25,054 bases of DNA from Rhizophagus sp. LPA8_4_AMF (Eukaryota; Glomeromycota; Glomeromycetes; Glomerales; Glomeraceae). Location of the stretch: assembly GCA_021464525.1 (NCBI GenBank), contig JADRCO010000882.1, forward strand, positions 1 through 25,054. The letters run 5' to 3'. A program made the translations under genes and the position numbers. A model generated the notes under the pieces. It was not told the origin of the DNA and ran no database searches. It saw only the letters and a program-made list of their open reading frames with translations. Of this stretch, positions 20,792 to 25,054 are shown piece after piece; the first letter of the stretch is position 1, and each line of letters begins with the position of its first letter.

Positions 20792-21178
20792 TTAAAAATG
20801 CTCAACGGTATTTTTGGTCTTGCCTGGTCCTGGCCAGTCTTTGGGAAAATATCAATGATCTGTGCCTGAAATTTTTGTGATGCAGCTGGATTGGCAAAGA
20901 CTGATAAATAGAAAAATTTGGCCTCTGTCCTACTTTTTCTAAGGCTAGCAGAGCTAAAAGACCAAAAAAATGCAGTTTTTAGTCAAATAACCTATAAAAT
21001 TCTATTTATTTCAAAATTGGCTGATTGGATTAGTACAAAATTTTGCCACTTTTCAGTCTTTAACCAAGTCTGCTGCACCACAAAATTTTGAGTGCGCAGC
21101 CTTGTTACTTTTTCAAAAAATTTCCAAAGACCGGTTAGAGCCTGGTAAGACTGAAAAGACCATTAAGCATCCTTAATC
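20792..21178. mobile_element. Inverted-repeat element of about 387 bp
   Basis: The left end (ttaaaaatgctcaacggt) and the inverse of the right end (ttaaggatgcttaatggt) match with mostly C/T and A/G differences. The match continues for about 55-60 bases (ggtcttgcctgg against agtcttaccagg; cagtctttggg against cggtctttgga). The tetranucleotide agta borders both sides (20,788-20,791 and 21,179-21,182), but the exact limits and target duplication are uncertain by a few bases. There is no coding frame inside. It separates the two acidic motifs of the host pseudogene, so it is a later insertion. Confidence 0.7.
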
Positions 21179-21632
21179 AGTATGACAATAAATTTTAAAC
21201 CTCTTTGGATTAAAATTATTTTAGATAATGAAGGACATTATCATAATTCAGAATTAATGGCAATCATTAGTCATTGGTATGACTGGTATAATATAGAAGT
21301 ACATAGATGGATTTTTCTTGAGCTAGGAGAGGTAAAAATAACAGTTAATTCACATCACGTGACAATAAATAATTATTTTGTTGTATTTTTTATTTCTTTT
21401 TCTCATTTTATGTTAATTAATTATAGATTGCGCATGCAATCAGAAGATATATTAGAATTGGATGTGATCTTACTAAAGGAGAAAATGTTAAAATAGCACT
21501 TTAAGATTTAAATAAAACATCAGTATCATATATAAAACTAAATCGTAATACAAAAATATTGGTTGATTAAGAAAATTCAGATTAAGAAAATTTGAGATAA
21601 GTTTATTTTCAATTATCTTGAAAATAGAATAA

Positions 21633-21873
21633 TAGATTTATAATTTTATAATATATCAAGAGTGTAAATTTATTGTAGAATCTTATTTGTAAATAAAAAA
21701 AATAAAACTATATTAGGAAAACTATTTATAATTGAAATACAATAAATAGAAAAACAAAATAAAAATTAGAACATTAGGTTTATAATTTTATATTAGATCA
21801 AAAGTGTAATTTATTTTAATTTTATTTGTAAAACAAAAAAAAAATACAACTATACCGGTAAAACTATTTATAA
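21633..21873 (+). repeat. Two diverged direct repeats of about 100 bp
   Basis: A unit at 21,633-21,732 (tttataattttataatatat, then gtgtaaattta, then ggaaaactatttataat) recurs at 21,775-21,873 with the same order of motifs, 142 bases apart. It lies just after the end of the DDE-like pseudogene and before the hAT remnant. It may be a duplicated 3' UTR or transposon end. Confidence 0.6.
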
Positions 21874-21904
21874 TATACTCTTCAACTTTGTATATTTAAA
21901 GGAT

Positions 21905-23345
21905 TTTAAAAAATAAAATCTTTTAAAAAATACATCAAATTGAATGATTCATCTAAGCAAATTAAGGATGTCTAAAGAGAAATATTTGTTCAGCAAAAAT
22001 AAAGAGCTAATGAAATAGAATCATCTTCTCCTGTTAGTTTGATAGAAGATAATTATGAAAATGATGAAAAAAATTTAAATAAACCTTTAAAGATATTTTG
22101 AACGATTACAGAAGTACCAATATGTTGGAAATCAAAATTAGCTTTCTAAAAATAATTAAAAAAGTTAAAAGATCTAATAAAACGTGTGCATGCTACACTA
22201 AAGGTAAACTCTGATTATCCAATTAATCCATTATTTCATCTGAATCACGTGATGTCAATTACAGATATGAGATCATTTTCTTTTTTGGTAATTCCCATTT
22301 CACAAAAATATTTTTCTAAAAATGAAAATAGCCATTTTTGAAAATTTGTGTAATATTGATATCATAAACTGAAAGGCACTGATCAATAAAATCATGTGAC
22401 TTTGACCAGATAAATAGATTGGACATTTTCACTGGAGCATTCCTTTATACTACACTTGCCCTCATGATTCCAAAAAAAATTATCAATGGTTGACAAATTT
22501 AATACTTAATGACAATAAATGAACATTAGTACTTTATAAGTTAATTGAACTTTTAATTTTAATTGAAAGTACGACTGAATTTCTGAGAGGTCAAAAATAT
22601 AGTATACTTTCTTTAATTTTTTTTGTAATTCAAATACTTAAATATAATATACTCCAGATTTATATAGCAAAAATAATGACAATAAAAATAATAATAACGA
22701 AAGTTTAAATACTAATTATTTATTAATTTAATTTTTCCTTTATTATTACAGATTTACAGAAAATTTAAATGAAGAATATTTGCAAAATGATTTAAATGAT
22801 GATGATGATAATAATTCACCTACACCATTATCATATGATAAAATTAATTCTATAATTAATTCAGTTAAAAGAGAATTTTATAATTATCTTTTTGAATATT
22901 GGGATAAACTGCCAGATTCTACTTTATTAGCAAGTTTATTGGATCCTAAATCCAAAATGATGTATAAATGGTCTTCTACTTCATAAATTATTCAATCATC
23001 TAGCACTCAATCTTTTTTAAATAAGGTTTTTAGTCCTTCTCAAATACAATTATCAAGAGATGATAAAATATCCTGTTATTTGGATAATATCTGCACTTCC
23101 TAAACTACTTCTGATATAGATTTATTCCAGTGGTGACTTGACAATAAAAAAAAATTTCCTACTTTATTTAAAATCGCTCCCAAATATTTAGGAATTCCTA
23201 CAACTTCAGTACTAACTAAAAAATTATTTAATGATGCAGGTAACTAAATAACTTCTGAAAGAAATATATTAAAGCCAACAACAGTTAGCAAGTTACTTTT
23301 TTTAAAGAGAAATACCAAATATATTAATCCATTTTAAATAATGTA
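21905..23345 (+). pseudogene. Decayed hAT-family transposase
   Basis: Segments of a hAT transposase survive with many stops. TITEVPICWKSKLAF and LKKLKDLIKRVHATLKV (about 22,099-22,220) correspond to the region before the last catalytic residue. TLVLYKLIELLILIESTTEF (about 22,523-22,584) follows. After a probable intron ending near 22,751, EYWDKLPDSTLLASLLDPKS (about 22,896) matches the usual LASLLDPR-type motif. The C-terminal dimerisation domain is plain: DNKKKFPTLFKIAPKYLGIP, then SVLTKKLFNDAGN, TSERNILKPTTVSKLLFLKR and NTKYINPF (about 23,138-23,335). In-frame stops (for example TGA where the family has Trp, near 23,136) make it non-functional. The N-terminal BED zinc finger is not recognisable. 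About 300 bases between the first two blocks (22,230-22,500) do not read as hAT and may be another insertion. Confidence 0.85.
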
Positions 23346-23729
23346 ATTATATAATAAAAAAATAATATGAGAACTTTTATGTGTTAATATTATAAAGTAT
23401 TTTACAAAAAAAATAAATAAAGAATTAATACTATCATATATCTTTGTCTATATAAGATATTTTGTGGCTATGTATTATTTAATTTATTATATATTTACGC
23501 AAATTCAGAAGAAGGGATTAATTCAATTTTTTAAATTAAGTTAAAGTGATAATTCCTATTGTTTATCTTCACCTTCTTCTTTTATACATTCTTATTATAA
23601 CTCTATTTATTTTTGCTTAGGTAACTGATTAGTATAAGATATATTTGTTAGTTATTACATTATAATTGTTTATTTTTTTCCACTAACTCTTCTATTATCT
23701 TTTTGCAATATTTTTTAATTAATTTAATA

Positions 23730-23791
23730 AAAATGTTGCGAAATATTTTTTAATAAATAATTTAATAAAAAAAAACATTTTGCAACATTTT
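23730..23791. repeat. Inverted repeat aaaatgttgcgaaata / attttgcaacatttt
   Basis: Arms at 23,730-23,745 and 23,776-23,791 pair at 14 of 16 positions around an AT-rich loop of 30 bases. A related tgcaatattttttaat sequence lies just before it. It may be the residue of a small fold-back element. Confidence 0.55.
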
Positions 23792-23875
23792 CTAATTGTT
23801 TAAGCACAGAAAATTTTAATAAAATGTATTATATTTGTTTTTGAATATATTGTTTAAGGTTTAGCAAAATTCTTT

Positions 23876-24000
23876 TAATCAATTAATAGAAAAATTGATT
23901 AGTTGTAGTCAATCATGATTAATCAATTAAAGTTTTGATCAAAATGATAATCAAATTTTTGATTGATCATAACTTACCAAGACTAATCAATCAATCTATC
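23876..24000. repeat. Cluster of ATCAATTA / TGATTAAT motifs in both orientations
   Basis: ttaatcaatt, aattgatta, agtcaatcat, gattaatcaattaa, ttttgatcaaaa, aaatttttgattgatcat and actaatcaatcaatc follow one another in alternating orientation. At least one hairpin (taatcaatt / aattgatta) is perfect. It is probably decayed palindromic repeat DNA. Confidence 0.5.
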
Positions 24001-24934
24001 AAAGATTTTAAGAATAATCAAATTCTCTATCTAAAATATGTATCATATCCTAAATACTATGGCCTTCCTTATATAATACATATAAACACATTATTAATAA
24101 GATACAATTATATATCTACAGCTCTATGCCATGCTTTTTTTATATGTAGTTTAACAGTTATATATATACTATTTCAAAACAATAAGTTAATGGCTAGTAT
24201 AATATAGTAAAAGGTAATTAATAATTTATTAGATAAATGCTTTAAATAATACTTAATAGATTTTTATACTATCAAATTTTATTAAATATCACAATATGAT
24301 ATAGAAATATTATATTTAAAAATATTATATATTTATATATAATTTTTTAATAAAGTTATGTTAAAATTACTATTTCTAGTAAGGATAATAATAAAAAAAA
24401 TATATGCAATAAAAGTATATTTTTTGTATTTTTAATAGACTTCAGATATCTTATATGTAAATTATAACTAATTTGCATGGATTTAAACACTTTATGTTCC
24501 TTTCAAAATCAATATAATTTGCTAAAAACTCAAATATAATTATTAGATCATATATAATTTACTAAAACTTAAATTATAATAAAAATTTTTAAAAACTTTT
24601 CTATGTGAAATAAGCTTAAAATTGATCAATTAGTGCAAAATTTTTATTGCATAAGAAAATTTTTTTTTTAAAAAAAATACTTTAATTTTTCTCACCTTTC
24701 ACTTTTAACCATACACTTCTTTTAGTTTATTATATAATTTTTAGAATATGACTAATTTACATCTGGGGTGATTTAACAATTTTTCACCTAAGGTGATTTA
24801 ATCTGATAATTTTATATAATTTACTCAGTGATATCACCTCATTAAATTTGTATATGGCACCCTATTAAATTTTATTGGCTGCTGATCATTTCTTATGTTT
24901 GTTTATTTTTTTAGATAATTTTTTTTTCCTTTAG

Positions 24935-25054
24935 GTCTTTTCACTCCTTTGCACGGCACTCAAGGTACATTTTCTTTCTTTCTTTTTTCATTTTGCTTCT
25001 TGCATTTTGTTTCCTACTAACTTTATTTCATTTTTTTAGGTCCTTTGGCTCTTT
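24935..25054 (+). other. Possible exons of a gene that runs off the right edge
   Basis: A T-rich tract and AG at 24,933-24,934 precede a 30-base segment (24,935-24,964) that ends at a GTACAT donor. After this comes a perfect TACTAAC branch site (25,015-25,021), and an AG at 25,038-25,039 opens a second segment that reaches the window end. The first segment is less AT-rich than its surroundings. Spliced, the codons could read LFTPLHGTQGPLAL. The product is unknown and the phase is not fixed. It could also be part of a repeat family. Confidence 0.4.

Larger units (their letters stand above)
18412..21600 (+). pseudogene. Decayed DDE-transposase-like gene carrying five inserted elements
   Basis: Coding-like segments run in one direction across this span, separated by the five short elements listed below. 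The order is: EFWINAFELEKDHQ; a helix-turn-helix-like part (ILSIIAERFTYKEIIEKLKV) near 18,750; FFADKANVNMT; FKYKEGLRGLYITCNNY; then, after an intron (19,875-19,945), KLFVNVSGTTNHMDCINHCL, HQTRKVYLNAQFNSILCELD and DYRAIIVVDY (Asp codon 20,591). After the last element come IILDNEGHYHNSELM (Asp codon 21,224) and FLELGEVKITVNSHH (Glu codon 21,320). A final exon after an intron (21,359-21,426) reads IRRYIRIGCDLTKGENVKIAL. The order Asp, Asp-Asn..His-Tyr, Glu resembles a DDE/RNase-H-like transposase core; that is inference from spacing and motifs. In-frame stops (TAA where Gln fits, TGA where Trp fits) and frameshifts show it is dead. The 5' end is uncertain: the first segment follows an acceptor-like tttatag. 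Confidence 0.7.
23346..24934. other. AT-rich stretch without a recognisable gene
   Basis: No supported gene. A 90-codon frame at 23,935-24,207 is AT-driven and has no family features. Short palindromes near 23,730-23,791 and 23,876-24,000 are listed separately. Near 24,767-24,840 the motif ggtgatttaa occurs twice, together with tcacctaaggtga and gtgatatcac palindromes. Confidence 0.6.

Noticed and set aside
23935-24207. 90-codon plus-strand frame
   Set aside because: AT-driven composition, no homologous features, no promoter or splice context; chance is likely.

Overview
The window looks like nuclear DNA of an AT-rich, intron-containing early-diverging fungus. It best fits an arbuscular-mycorrhizal Glomeromycotina genome of the Rhizophagus irregularis type. 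The reasons are: short GT..AG introns of mostly 66-100 nt, with a TACTAAC branch site visible in one candidate; fungal orthologues (SET2, NST1); an F-box/leucine-rich-repeat gene typical of expanded families in such genomes; and a flank full of decayed DNA transposons and short palindromic elements. The organism call is inference; no rRNA or other marker is present.

Left part, 1-14,520, is gene-rich and keeps its CpG dinucleotides. It holds four intact genes. SET2 (621-4126, +, 11 exons) is the histone H3K36 methyltransferase that travels with elongating RNA polymerase II. A pentatricopeptide-repeat protein (5480-6655, +, one exon) is probably mitochondrial. An F-box/LRR protein (6971-8509, +, one exon) is probably a ubiquitin-ligase adaptor. 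NST1 (9130-13271, -, 7 exons) is a large coiled-coil stress-response protein. The first three lie head to tail; the F-box gene and NST1 converge. They are ordinary housekeeping or regulatory genes with no evident joint pathway. The 3' untranslated region of SET2 holds an unexplained GC-rich segment with inverted repeats.

Right part, 14,521-25,054, is an AT-rich, CpG-poor repeat compartment. It has about 2.7 kb with no recognisable gene, then a pseudogene of an unrecognised family (17,205-18,336). Next comes a pseudogene of a probable DDE-transposase-like gene (18,412-21,600) interrupted by five different short non-autonomous elements (152, 172, 421, 285 and about 387 bp). For three of them, removing the element and one target-site copy brings the flanking reading frame back into register. 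A decayed hAT transposase follows (21,905-23,345), then featureless AT-rich DNA with small palindromes. At the right edge are one small candidate exon and the start of another that runs off the window.

The most interesting signals are the five-element insertion stack, the 421-bp fold-back element built of a degenerate 11-bp repeat, the abrupt CpG loss near 14.5 kb, and the structured segment downstream of SET2. All coordinates, exon joins and repeat alignments were made by eye.
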